Assembly (NCBI GenBank): GCA_035400705.1
Contig: DAOMZV010000014.1
Span: 1 to 22,603 of the forward strand
Source: GWC2-40-17 sp035400705
GTDB lineage: Bacteria; Patescibacteriota; Patescibacteriia; Magasanikbacterales; UBA10003
Reading direction: 5' to 3'
DNA: 22,603 nt
Position numbers and translations under genes: made by a program. A model generated the notes under the pieces. The model ran no database searches. It saw nothing but the letters and a program-made list of their open reading frames with translations, and was not told where the DNA came from. Of this stretch, positions 13,837-21,055 are shown piece by piece (the stretch's first letter is position 1; each line of letters starts with the position of its first letter).

Positions 13837-15252
13837 TTATTTATTTATTTTTTCTATCTGTTCACCTACTGAAAACAAAAAGTGTTCAGTAAAGTGAGGC
13901 CCGATAATTTGTAAACCAACAGGCATTTTATCAACTAAACCGTTGGGTAAAGATAAGGCTGGTAAACCAGCTAAATTTACCGAGACAGTATAAATATCTG
14001 ATAAATACATCTGCAAAGGATCATTGTTTTTCTCCCCTATTTTAAAAGCTACTGTGGGAGTCGTTGGAGTAATCAAACAATCAACTTCTTGAAATACTTT
14101 TTCAAAATCCTGTTTAATTAATTCTTGTACTTGCAGAGCTTTTTTATAATAAGCATCAAAATAACCAGAAGACAAAGAAAAAGTCCCGAGGATAATCCGA
14201 CGTTTAGCTTCCGAGCCAAAACCCTGTGCCCGACTATTCTTATAGACATCAATTAAATTAGCTGCTTGATCTTTTAACGACAGTCCATAACGCATACCAT
14301 CAAATCTAGCTAAATTAGAAGAAACTTCGGCTGGCATAATTAAATAATAAGCAGCTAAAGCATATTCCGCACTAGGCAAACTGACCGATTTGATTTTAGC
14401 ACCAGCTTGTTTTAATTTTTCTATTGTTTGTAAAATATTTTTTTCTATCTGTGGGTCCAAACCTTTAGCAAAATATTCTTTGGGTAAACCAATTTTCAAT
14501 CCTTTTAATGTTTTTTCCCTTAAGGTCGGTAGTTCTTTAGAAGTAGCATCTTTTTCATCCTGACCCATAATAGCCTCAAAAATCTCTCGAGTATCAGCTA
14601 AGGTATTAGCCATTGGCCCAACTTGATCTAAAGATGATGACATTGCCATTAAACCATAACGAGAAACTGCTCCATAAGTTGGTTTTAACCCAACTACACC
14701 ACAAAAAGCAGCCGGCTGACGAATAGATCCACCAGTATCAGAACCCAGGGAAGCAACGCAAAAATTTGCAGCCACAGCCGCAGCAGAGCCACCAGAAGAA
14801 CCACCGGGAACTCGTTCTAAGTCATAGGGATTTTTAGTGACCCCGTAAGCGCTATTTTCGGTAGATGAACCCATGGCAAATTCATCCATATTAGAACGGC
14901 CTAAAATAATAGCTCCAGCTTCTTTTAATTTTTGAACCGCCGTTGCTGTATAAGGCGCTACATAATTTTCTAAAACCTTAGAACCGGCTGAACAATGATG
15001 CCCGGCGTATAACAAATTATCCTTAATTATTACCGGAATACCGTCTAAAGATTTTAAAGCCTCCCCTTTTTTTATTTTTTCATCCACCAATTTAGCTTCT
15101 GCTAGGGCTTCTTCTTTAAATACCTCAAGCAAAGCCCTTATCTCTCCATCAAATTTTTCAATTTCGGATAAATATTGCTTAATTAAATCTTGACACGAAA
15201 TTTTTTTATTAACTAAATCTTGGTGTATTTGTTTAATAGTTAATTTTTCCAT
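13837..15252 (-). CDS. gatA: Asp-tRNA(Asn)/Glu-tRNA(Gln) amidotransferase subunit A
   Basis: The glutaminase/amidase subunit of GatCAB, which releases ammonia from glutamine for conversion of mischarged Glu-tRNAGln and Asp-tRNAAsn. About 471 residues, full length. The amidase-signature triad is intact: K77 in GIPVIIKDNL, and serines in VPGGSSGGSAAAVAANF (S152) and GSDTGGSIRQPA (S176). The ATG at 15252 lies one base after the gatC stop (TAATATG). A TTG at 15261 is closer to an AAAGGAG sequence (three bases) and would overlap gatC, so it is a possible alternative. The gatC-gatA order is usual; gatB must be elsewhere. Presence of Gat suggests no direct GlnRS and/or AsnRS charging. Confidence 0.96.
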   Translation of the reverse strand: MEKLTIKQIHQDLVNKKISCQDLIKQYLSEIEKFDGEIRALLEVFKEEALAEAKLVDEKIKKGEALKSLDGIPVIIKDNLLYAGHHCSAGSKVLENYVAPYTATAVQKLKEAGAIILGRSNMDEFAMGSSTENSAYGVTKNPYDLERVPGGSSGGSAAAVAANFCVASLGSDTGGSIRQPAAFCGVVGLKPTYGAVSRYGLMAMSSSLDQVGPMANTLADTREIFEAIMGQDEKDATSKELPTLREKTLKGLKIGLPKEYFAKGLDPQIEKNILQTIEKLKQAGAKIKSVSLPSAEYALAAYYLIMPAEVSSNLARFDGMRYGLSLKDQAANLIDVYKNSRAQGFGSEAKRRIILGTFSLSSGYFDAYYKKALQVQELIKQDFEKVFQEVDCLITPTTPTVAFKIGEKNNDPLQMYLSDIYTVSVNLAGLPALSLPNGLVDKMPVGLQIIGPHFTEHFLFSVGEQIEKINK

Positions 15253-15253
15253 A

Positions 15254-15544
15254 TTATTCAAAAACTCCTTTCACTTTTAACAGATTGTCCTTTTTGTCTG
15301 GAAAAGATTCTTTAATTCTTTCTTTAATCTGTTCACCGCAATTGCTTACCATATCTTGGCGCCAATTATTCACTGTTTTTTCTTCTGTTAATTTCAATTC
15401 TTGTTTCACTGTTAATTTTTGGATCGTTTCCACATAAGCTAAAATAGAAGACAGATCTTTTAAATATCTTTCTTTTTCTTCAGCAGTTAATTGTAATTTG
15501 GCTAAATTGGCCAAATGATCAATCAAATTTTGTGTTATAGTCAT
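15254..15544 (-). CDS. gatC: Asp-tRNA(Asn)/Glu-tRNA(Gln) amidotransferase subunit C
   Basis: A 96-residue helical subunit that wraps around the GatA-GatB interface and stabilises the complex. The family pattern is clear: IDHLANLAKLQLTAEEKERY near the N-terminus, then LSSILAYVETIQKL and, in the C-terminal half, an RQDMVSN segment where most GatC have R.D...., ending in a short LLKVKGVFE tail. It is the first gene of the gatC-gatA-LOG-lgt-tRNA-Ser transcription unit. A 13-bp palindrome (15547-15559) lies just upstream of its start codon. Confidence 0.95.
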   Translation of the reverse strand: MTITQNLIDHLANLAKLQLTAEEKERYLKDLSSILAYVETIQKLTVKQELKLTEEKTVNNWRQDMVSNCGEQIKERIKESFPDKKDNLLKVKGVFE

Positions 15545-15567
15545 AAATCATCTGATGATATTAGAAT

Positions 15568-15573
15568 AGTATA
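15568..15573 (-). promoter_or_regulatory. Possible extended -10 promoter for gatC
   Basis: Minus strand TGATATACT: TATACT at 15568-15573 with TG one base upstream, overlapping the end of ligA. No good -35 is visible 16-18 bp upstream (only TTTTAA). The predicted leader of about 17 bases contains ATCATCTGATGAT (15547-15559), a 6-1-6 inverted repeat. Confidence 0.35.
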
Positions 15574-17670
15574 TCAGGCTTTTAGTATCTTTAAAAATTC
15601 TGCTTCATTAAGAATTTTAACTCCCAGCATCTGAGCTTTATCAAATTTAGATCCCGGATCCTTGCCTGCCACCACAAATGACGTGTTTTTAGAAACTGTG
15701 GCTGGTGTTTCCCCACCTAATTGCCTAACTTTATCTTTTGCAATATCACGACTTAAATTTTCTAACTCACCGGTAAAAACAAAAGATTGACCAGCCAATT
15801 TACCAACCGTTTTAGTTATTTTAGGATTAACCACCACTACCCCATTATCTTTTAATTTTTTTATTAAATCATTATTCTTTTTATTTTGTAACCACTCCCA
15901 CAAACTTCTAGCCATCACTTCCCCAATGTTTGGGACGGAGTTGAAATCATCTAGGGTTGCTGTCTGAATTTTTTTCCAACCACCAAAATGATTAGCCAGA
16001 TCAATTGCAGTTTCTTCTCCGATGTGTAAAATACCTAAAGCATACAAAAATCTAGCTAAGGTAATATTTTTAGATTCAGCAATAGCTGTGATTAAATTTT
16101 GAGCTGATTTTTCCGCGAATCTTTCTAGTGGTTCCAGATCACCTTTTTTTAAAGTAAATAAATCAGCCGCATCAGCAATTAACCCTTGATTAATTAATTG
16201 CTCCACAATTTTTTCGCCTAGTCCGTCAATATTAAAAGCTTTTTTAGAAACAAAATGGATAATTTTTTCTTTTTCTTTAGCAAAACAATTTTTATTCGTA
16301 CAAAATAAAGCAACTGATTTACCTTCTCGAGAAGCCGCTGATCTTTTTTCTACTAGTGAGCCACAAACCGGACACTTGGTTGGCGGATGAATTTCTTTTT
16401 CTTGACCATTACGTAACCGAGATAGAACCTCTACTACTTTTGGAATAATATCGCCTGCTTTTTCCAAAATAACCGTATCACCTATTTTTAAGCCCAACCG
16501 TCTAATTTCATCCAAATTGTGTAAAGTAGCATGAGTAACCGTAGTTCCAGCAATGAAGACCGGCTGCATTGTTGCAACAGGAGTCAGAGCACCAGTTCGT
16601 CCCACCTGCCAATCTACTTTTTCCACCTGAGTTGTGGCCTGTTCAGCAGGAAATTTATAAGCAATCATGGCTCGCGGAGTTTTACCTACTACACCCAATT
16701 TATCAGCTAAACTATTATTATTAACTACTACTACCACACCATCGGTCCAATAAGGTAGTTTTTCTCTATTTTTAATAATCTTCGTATGAAAATTTTCCAC
16801 CTCAGACAAATTTTGACAATAAACATTATTAGAATTGACCTTTAAACCAAACAATTTAACTAATTCGTGAGATTGTTCGTGGGTGACCTGTCCCAAATCA
16901 GTCATCAAAGCATAAGCAAAAAAATCCAAATGTCTTTGTACTGTTATTTGAGGATCTAATTGGCGGATAGATCCGGCAGCGGCATTACGCGGGTTAGCAA
17001 ACGGCTCCAAACCTTGCTTTATCTGTGCTTGATTTAAAGACTCAAAAACTTTCTTCGGCATAAAACATTCTCCACGCACCTCTAATTGTCGAGGATTATC
17101 TAAAAAATCTCTCAATTTATTTTTATTAAATTTTTTTTCTGGATCAAATTTTTTAAAAAAATCTGTAATTTCCGTCGCTGTGGGCAAACGTAATTTTAAA
17201 GGAATAGCTTCTACAGTTTTTAAATTTTGAGTTACATCTTCCCCAATTTTTCCGTCACCCCGAGTCGCGGCTGTTTCTAAAAATAAATTTTTATAAACCA
17301 AAGACACAGCTAAACCATCCATTTTGATTTCCGCATAAAAATCAAACTGTCCGGATGGTGCCAATTTTCTAATCCTCTCTAACCATTCGACTGCTTCTTC
17401 TAAACTAAAAACATCCTCGATTGATAACATGGGGATTTGATGTTTGATTTTTTTAAATTCAGCTAGAGCTTCCCCGCCTACTCGCTGAGTGGGAGAATCG
17501 GGAGTAATTAAATCTGGAAATTCCTGCTCTAATTTATATAATTCATGTTTTAAAGAATCCAAGGCCGCGTCACTAATTTCTTGCCTATCTAAAACATGAT
17601 AGAGGTAACGATGATGCTCAATTTCTTGACGTAATTTAGTTAGACGTTCTTGGGCTTCTGAGTGAGTCAT
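15574..17670 (-). CDS. ligA: NAD+-dependent DNA ligase with an extra segment in the nucleotidyltransferase domain
   Basis: Seals nicks in duplex DNA during replication and repair using NAD+. 698 residues, a little longer than the E. coli enzyme (671). Domains: N-terminal Ia NAD-binding region (HHRYLYHVLD, SPTQRVGG), adenylation domain with KMDG (K116 catalytic), EVRGE near 197, FANPRNAAAGSIRQLDP, PRAMIAYKFP, OB domain (DWQVGRTGALTPVA), zinc finger with C433, C436, C457 and C462, helix-hairpin-helix region (about 475-600) and C-terminal BRCT domain (from about 620: FVFTGELENLSRD, LGGETPATVSKNTSFVVAG). Residues about 161-195, between IPLKL and LEVRGE, hold some 27 residues more than E. coli has there. 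It follows pilD after 15 bases with no evident Shine-Dalgarno. Confidence 0.97.
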   Translation of the reverse strand: MTHSEAQERLTKLRQEIEHHRYLYHVLDRQEISDAALDSLKHELYKLEQEFPDLITPDSPTQRVGGEALAEFKKIKHQIPMLSIEDVFSLEEAVEWLERIRKLAPSGQFDFYAEIKMDGLAVSLVYKNLFLETAATRGDGKIGEDVTQNLKTVEAIPLKLRLPTATEITDFFKKFDPEKKFNKNKLRDFLDNPRQLEVRGECFMPKKVFESLNQAQIKQGLEPFANPRNAAAGSIRQLDPQITVQRHLDFFAYALMTDLGQVTHEQSHELVKLFGLKVNSNNVYCQNLSEVENFHTKIIKNREKLPYWTDGVVVVVNNNSLADKLGVVGKTPRAMIAYKFPAEQATTQVEKVDWQVGRTGALTPVATMQPVFIAGTTVTHATLHNLDEIRRLGLKIGDTVILEKAGDIIPKVVEVLSRLRNGQEKEIHPPTKCPVCGSLVEKRSAASREGKSVALFCTNKNCFAKEKEKIIHFVSKKAFNIDGLGEKIVEQLINQGLIADAADLFTLKKGDLEPLERFAEKSAQNLITAIAESKNITLARFLYALGILHIGEETAIDLANHFGGWKKIQTATLDDFNSVPNIGEVMARSLWEWLQNKKNNDLIKKLKDNGVVVVNPKITKTVGKLAGQSFVFTGELENLSRDIAKDKVRQLGGETPATVSKNTSFVVAGKDPGSKFDKAQMLGVKILNEAEFLKILKA

Positions 17671-17685
17671 ATTAATATAATTTTA

Positions 17686-18456
17686 TCAAAAATGACCCAC
17701 AAATCCAAGCCACCATTGCCAAATAATTTGTCCCCAGAATAAGGCAAAAAGAGCTCCAGGAATCAAAAAAATAGCAAAGGGCAATTCACTAAACCAATTT
17801 TTTTTACGAATAGCCACCAGTAATAGACCACTTATTGCTCCTACAACATAAGAAAAATACAAAGCTATTAAAATTAAAGGATGGCCTAAAAAAATACCCA
17901 GTAAAAAACCTAAACCAATGTCACCGGATCCGATCCAACGTCCTTTGGATGATAGAAATTGCATACCAAAAAAAGCAGCGCAGCCTAAACCAGCCAAAAG
18001 ATGATTTAGCCATCCCATACCAGTAAACAACCAAAATAAAATTGACAAAACAACGAAAGGCCAAATTAAAATATCTAAAATAATTCTATCTTGCCAGTCG
18101 ATTAAAAAAATAATTTCTAAAACGCTGACAATAATTAAATAAAAAATTAAAGTCGGCCAAAAATAAACCAAATTTTGAGACGCTAAAAAATAATAAGTTC
18201 CAGCAAATAATCCACCAGTAGCCAATTCCATGACTACATAACGGAAAGAAATATTTTTTTGGCAACCTCGACATCTACCGCCTTGCCACAAAAAACTAAA
18301 AACAGGAATTAACTCTAACCAAGTTAGTTTTTTTTGACAATGTGGGCAGTGTGAATGGCCGCGCCAAAATTGTTCACCCTTTGGCAAGCGCCAAGCCACA
18401 ACATTTAAAAAACTACCAATAATTAAACCTAAAATAAAGAAACTCAAAGTAATCAT
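17686..18456 (-). CDS. pilD: Prepilin peptidase / N-methyltransferase
   Basis: A membrane aspartyl protease that cleaves the leader of type IV prepilins and methylates the new N-terminus. The 256-residue protein keeps both parts. The N-terminal LIIGSFLNVVAWRLP is followed by a cytoplasmic zinc module with CPHC (C37, C40) and CRGC (C62, C65). Several membrane helices then carry the catalytic aspartates in LIDWQDRIILD (D120) and GSGDIGLG (D179). Its substrate is very likely the prepilin encoded just upstream at 18529-18960. It stands behind the pilin terminator, with AAGG five bases before its ATG and a possible promoter in the terminator tail. Confidence 0.96.
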   Translation of the reverse strand: MITLSFFILGLIIGSFLNVVAWRLPKGEQFWRGHSHCPHCQKKLTWLELIPVFSFLWQGGRCRGCQKNISFRYVVMELATGGLFAGTYYFLASQNLVYFWPTLIFYLIIVSVLEIIFLIDWQDRIILDILIWPFVVLSILFWLFTGMGWLNHLLAGLGCAAFFGMQFLSSKGRWIGSGDIGLGFLLGIFLGHPLILIALYFSYVVGAISGLLLVAIRKKNWFSELPFAIFLIPGALFALFWGQIIWQWWLGFVGHF

Positions 18457-18465
18457 AATAACCTT

Positions 18466-18494
18466 ATTCTACCAAAAATCCTTCTAGTTGCCTA
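18466..18494 (-). promoter_or_regulatory. Possible pilD promoter within the pilin terminator
   Basis: Minus strand TAGGCA (18489-18494), 17-bp spacer, TAGAAT (18466-18471) preceded by TGG. The -35 lies in the terminator loop and stem. The predicted start leaves a leader of about three bases. pilD could instead be expressed by readthrough. Confidence 0.35.
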
Positions 18495-18505
18495 GAAGGA
18501 TTTTT
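18474..18505. terminator. Strong hairpin terminator after the pilin gene
   Basis: AAAAATCCTTCTAG (18474-18487) and CTAGAAGGATTTTT (18492-18505) form a perfect 14-bp stem with loop TTGC, flanked by A and T runs suited to either strand. It sits 23 bases beyond the pilin stop and would let pilin mRNA greatly exceed pilD mRNA. Confidence 0.85.
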
Positions 18506-18528
18506 CTCTAATTAGAGTTTGATATTCT

Positions 18529-18960
18529 TTATTGAATACCTGCAGGAGAAGCTGTGTGAGCTCCTAACGCTAAGCCACCATTAGCACCTTCCAAGGTGAA
18601 ATTGATGCTATAGCTTGTACCACTGACTGTATAGGCATAATCTGCGCCACCTGGTGTAGGATTAGCAGGAATATTACCCATATAGACTGGAGCGGTACAA
18701 TCAGAAGCGGCAAAACCGCCGGCGCCTAAACACTTAGCAGTAGCTTCACCCAAAACTAAGGCATCGCCAGCTGGATAAGCATTCTGATCAATGAAATATA
18801 ATTCCAAAGCAGTTTGAACTTGTTTAATATCGGCTAAACGCTTGGCATCACGAGATTTTTGACGAGCTGAGCTCAGTGCCACGACCGCCAAAGTTGACAA
18901 TAATGCCATAATAGCGATAACCACCAACAATTCAATTAAAGTAAAACCTTTTTTTTGCAT
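18529..18960 (-). CDS. Type IV major-pilin-like prepilin
   Basis: 143 residues. The short leader MQKKG is followed by FTLIELLVVIAIMALLSTLA, the class III signal: cleavage after G5, methylated F6 and E10 at +5 of the mature protein. The hydrophobic helix continues into SSARQKSRDAKRLADIKQVQTALELYFIDQNAYPAG, the amphipathic half of the pilin stalk. The C-terminal globular part has two cysteines (AKC and SDC), possibly a disulfide, and a glycine/alanine-rich end. It has the best ribosome-binding site in the window and a visibly more GC-rich coding sequence than its neighbours, which fits high expression. It lies between a CheY-like protein gene and pilD. It could also be a minor pseudopilin, but expression signals favour the major subunit. 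Confidence 0.92.
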   Translation of the reverse strand: MQKKGFTLIELLVVIAIMALLSTLAVVALSSARQKSRDAKRLADIKQVQTALELYFIDQNAYPAGDALVLGEATAKCLGAGGFAASDCTAPVYMGNIPANPTPGGADYAYTVSGTSYSINFTLEGANGGLALGAHTASPAGIQ

Positions 18961-18964
18961 GTTT

Positions 18965-18973
18965 TCACCTCCC
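18965..18973 (-). promoter_or_regulatory. Near-perfect Shine-Dalgarno of the pilin gene
   Basis: GGGAGGTGA on the minus strand, with GGAGG ending seven bases before the ATG. It pairs with most of the anti-Shine-Dalgarno. Most other genes in the window lack such a site. Confidence 0.85.
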
Positions 18974-18997
18974 TTCTTTGTTAATTTGCTTACTTAA

Positions 18998-19384
18998 TTA
19001 TTTATTTAAAATCTTCTTAATCTTTTCTATTACTTCCGCTGGCTTAAAATGGGCCTTAATTAAATAATCTGCCGCACCTAATCTTAAACCCTTCTGAACT
19101 TCTTCTTTTTGGCCTAAATTAGTTAACAAAATTATTGGCACTTCTTTTACCACGCTGTCTTCTTTTTTAATTATCTCTAAAATAGCAAAACCATCGAGTT
19201 TGGGGAGTAAGACATCTAACAAAACTAGATCGGGTTTTTTAGTTTGAATAATTTTTAGACCCTTTTCTCCATCTGAGGTCAATAAAACTTTATATCCTTC
19301 CAATTCTAATTTAGTTTTATAAATATCCGCTAAAAAATTATCATCTTCAACTATTAAAATTTTGGACTGACTTTTTTTAACCAT
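18998..19384 (-). CDS. Stand-alone response-regulator receiver (CheY-like) protein
   Basis: A 128-residue single receiver domain with every phosphorylation residue present: acidic pair D14/D15 (VEDDN), phospho-acceptor D57 (LVLLDVLLPKLDG), T88 (ILLTN) and K110 (YLIKAHFKP). There is no output domain, so it must act by protein contact. Between pilM and the pilin gene it most likely controls pilus assembly or twitching, as PilG/PilH-type proteins do, but no histidine kinase is visible in the window. It has its own promoter overlapping the end of pilM and a leader of only about ten bases. It is followed after 37 bases by the pilin gene, with which it may be co-transcribed. Confidence 0.93.
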   Translation of the reverse strand: MVKKSQSKILIVEDDNFLADIYKTKLELEGYKVLLTSDGEKGLKIIQTKKPDLVLLDVLLPKLDGFAILEIIKKEDSVVKEVPIILLTNLGQKEEVQKGLRLGAADYLIKAHFKPAEVIEKIKKILNK

Positions 19385-19400
19385 ATTTTACTCAACTATA

Positions 19401-19430
19401 ATTATACCACTAGCCTTCATTTTTTTTCAA
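19401..19430 (-). promoter_or_regulatory. Promoter of the receiver (and perhaps pilin) gene
   Basis: Minus strand TTGAAA (19425-19430), 18-bp spacer, TATAAT (19401-19406) with TGG just before it (GTGGTATAAT). The -35 lies within the last codons of pilM. The predicted start is near 19394. Confidence 0.75.
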
Positions 19431-20465
19431 CGCTAAACCTAAAGCTGTACCAAACCGAGGACCGATTGAATCTAAGACTGGTTTTAATTCTTCGGCATAA
19501 ACCACTCTCGCCCAAGGATCACCTAAATAAACTTTAATATTAAATATTTCACTGAGTTTTGTATCTAAATGGGGCAATAAACTAGAACCACCAGACAAAA
19601 TTATTTTTTCTGGATGTACACCCTCTTCATTTTTTTGTTTACTATAAAGTTCAAACATATAACGAATTGCTTCAACAATGGGTGCCAAAGGTTCATTTAA
19701 AATAGATGGAAAAGCCGACTCGTTTTTTAAATCACGCTTACTTTGTTCCGCCTCTTCCTCACTTAAACCCATAACTTTTTGCAAAACTTCAGTAAAAGAC
19801 TTGCCGCCAAATTTTAAGGTATGAAATAAAACCGGCACGCCATTTTCTACTAACATAAAGTCAGTTTGGGCAGCACCCATATCAATAATCAAAATTGGAC
19901 TAGTATCTTTACCAATTAAAGAAGAAATCAAAGCTAAAGATTCTGTTTCCAAACTTAGTAAAGTCAATCCGGCTTTTTTAAAAATCTCTGTATAGGCTGC
20001 AATATTTTTTTTAGGAGCGGCAGTAAAAAAAACTTCTTCTGCCGCGCTTTTTATTTTATCCTCTACTTGACCATTAACCCGTCGCACATCTTTAAAATCC
20101 ACTACTACATCAGATAAAGGAAGTGGAATTAATTTTTCTACCTGCCTCATGATAAAAGATTTTTTTTCATCAGCTTTTAAAACTGGGATATTTAACAAAG
20201 CGCTATAAACTGAAGAAGCTGGCAAACTGGCTAAGGCTAGTTTAGAAGAAGTCTTAGCTTTTAAACAAATCTTTTTTAATAAATTAGCTGTTTCATCAAT
20301 ATCTAAAAAACCACCATTCCCGCCATTTGACAATAAATTGGCATCAGAAAACCCATAAGTAAACAAATAAGAATGTCTGCCTTTCTTTTGAAGTTCTACT
20401 AATTTTATCCCATTAGAACCAATGTCTACTCCTAAATAACTTTGAGGTTTGGCAAAGGGCCACAT
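19410..20465 (-). CDS. pilM: Type IV pilus assembly protein PilM
   Basis: An actin-like ATPase on the cytoplasmic side of the pilus machine that links the membrane alignment complex (PilN/PilO) to the assembly motors. The 351 residues show YLGVDIGSNGIKLVELQKKG (phosphate-1 region), LASLPASSVY, the FIMRQVEKLIPLPLSDVVVDF segment typical of PilM, LIIDMGAAQTDFMLVENG (phosphate-2), FGGKSFTEVLQ and ILSGGSSLLPHLD (adenosine region). A hydrophilic N-terminus (MWPFAKPQS) fits the PilN-contacting end. pilN, pilO, pilB, pilC and pilT are not in the window. It is the first pilus gene, with its own promoter just behind the terminator of the preceding unknown gene. Confidence 0.95.
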   Translation of the reverse strand: MWPFAKPQSYLGVDIGSNGIKLVELQKKGRHSYLFTYGFSDANLLSNGGNGGFLDIDETANLLKKICLKAKTSSKLALASLPASSVYSALLNIPVLKADEKKSFIMRQVEKLIPLPLSDVVVDFKDVRRVNGQVEDKIKSAAEEVFFTAAPKKNIAAYTEIFKKAGLTLLSLETESLALISSLIGKDTSPILIIDMGAAQTDFMLVENGVPVLFHTLKFGGKSFTEVLQKVMGLSEEEAEQSKRDLKNESAFPSILNEPLAPIVEAIRYMFELYSKQKNEEGVHPEKIILSGGSSLLPHLDTKLSEIFNIKVYLGDPWARVVYAEELKPVLDSIGPRFGTALGLALKKNEG

Positions 20466-20501
20466 AAAATAATTAGATGTTAACTAAATGAAGTTAAAAC
20501 T

Positions 20502-20530
20502 ATTATACCACAAAAAATAAAAGATATAAA
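20502..20530 (-). promoter_or_regulatory. Promoter of pilM, overlapping a terminator U-tract
   Basis: Minus strand: TATAAT (20502-20507) preceded by TGTGG, with a weak TTTATA (20525-20530) 17 bp upstream that lies in the T-rich tail of the upstream terminator. The leader would be about 30 bases. Confidence 0.65.
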
Positions 20531-20553
20531 AAGACCTTGCTGTTAAGCAAGGC
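20522..20553 (-). terminator. Intrinsic terminator of the unknown gene upstream of pilM
   Basis: CCTTGCT (20535-20541), loop GTTA, AGCAAGG (20546-20552); on the minus strand the stem is followed by TCTTTTTATATC. It starts 12 bases beyond the stop of the unknown gene. Confidence 0.75.
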
Positions 20554-20564
20554 CTGAATTGAAG

Positions 20565-20963
20565 TTATGATAGAATGTGTGGCAAACTAAAAGCACCGTA
20601 CTCAACAACCGGACGATACATAGGATTGTTAAGTATGGTCACTTTTTCTGAAGCCTCAATTCGAGACTGAATTTCCAAACCATTAAGATTTAGAACTGTC
20701 TCACAAATCAGTCTAAATTTTGCTTCACTCAAAGGTGTCACCTGCAAATGTTGCAAAAAATCTTCTTTACTTTTAAAGGTATAAAAACTTCCGATGTAAT
20801 TGACATTTACCCTTTTATTTTTTGGAATTGAAGCCAAAAACTTCTGCCACCATTCTATAGAAAAAATGGCAAAGCCATGAGCTTTAAGACCGTGACCCTT
20901 ATTATTCGGATCAATCGGATTAAATAGAGACAAATGAACCAAAACCCAGGGCTTCTTCTTCAT
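20565..20963 (-). CDS. Unknown 132-residue soluble protein, divergent from cysS
   Basis: I recognise no family. The protein begins MKKKPWVLVHLSLFNPIDPN, then KGHGLKAHGFAIFSIEWWQKFLASIPKN, VNVNYIGSFYTFKSKEDFLQHL and a C-terminal half with EAKFRLICETVLNLNG and NPMYRPVVEYGAFSLPHIL. It has no signal peptide or clear membrane helix and is rich in aromatic residues. The ATG at 20963 is chosen because AAGGTG lies eight bases before it; an in-frame GTG at 20972 would add three residues. It forms a single-gene unit with its own promoter (20995-21023) and terminator, so it is very likely expressed. The promoter abuts that of cysS. Confidence 0.75.
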   Translation of the reverse strand: MKKKPWVLVHLSLFNPIDPNNKGHGLKAHGFAIFSIEWWQKFLASIPKNKRVNVNYIGSFYTFKSKEDFLQHLQVTPLSEAKFRLICETVLNLNGLEIQSRIEASEKVTILNNPMYRPVVEYGAFSLPHILS

Positions 20964-20994
20964 AATTACCACACCTTGTAAAGAACCTATTTTT

Positions 20995-21023
20995 ATTTAA
21001 GCAAAAATATCCTAACTTGTCAA
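20995..21023 (-). promoter_or_regulatory. Promoter of the unknown gene, -35 overlapping the cysS promoter
   Basis: Minus strand: perfect TTGACA (21018-21023), 17-bp spacer, TTAAAT (20995-21000) preceded by TGC. Leader of about 25 bases. Its -35 shares five base pairs with the -35 of the cysS promoter. Confidence 0.65.
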
Positions 21024-21045
21024 CATAGTCGATTCGCGATAAAAT
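21017..21045 (+). promoter_or_regulatory. Promoter of cysS, nearly leaderless
   Basis: TTGTCA (21017-21022), 17-bp spacer, TAAAAT (21040-21045). The predicted start near 21052 is about four bases before the ATG at 21056, leaving no room for a Shine-Dalgarno. Confidence 0.6.
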
Positions 21046-21055
21046 TATCTTATCT

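Noticed and set aside
13685..13897. Plus-strand open frame spanning the LOG/gatA junction
   Set aside because: It lies opposite two confident genes and has no recognisable motif or promoter.
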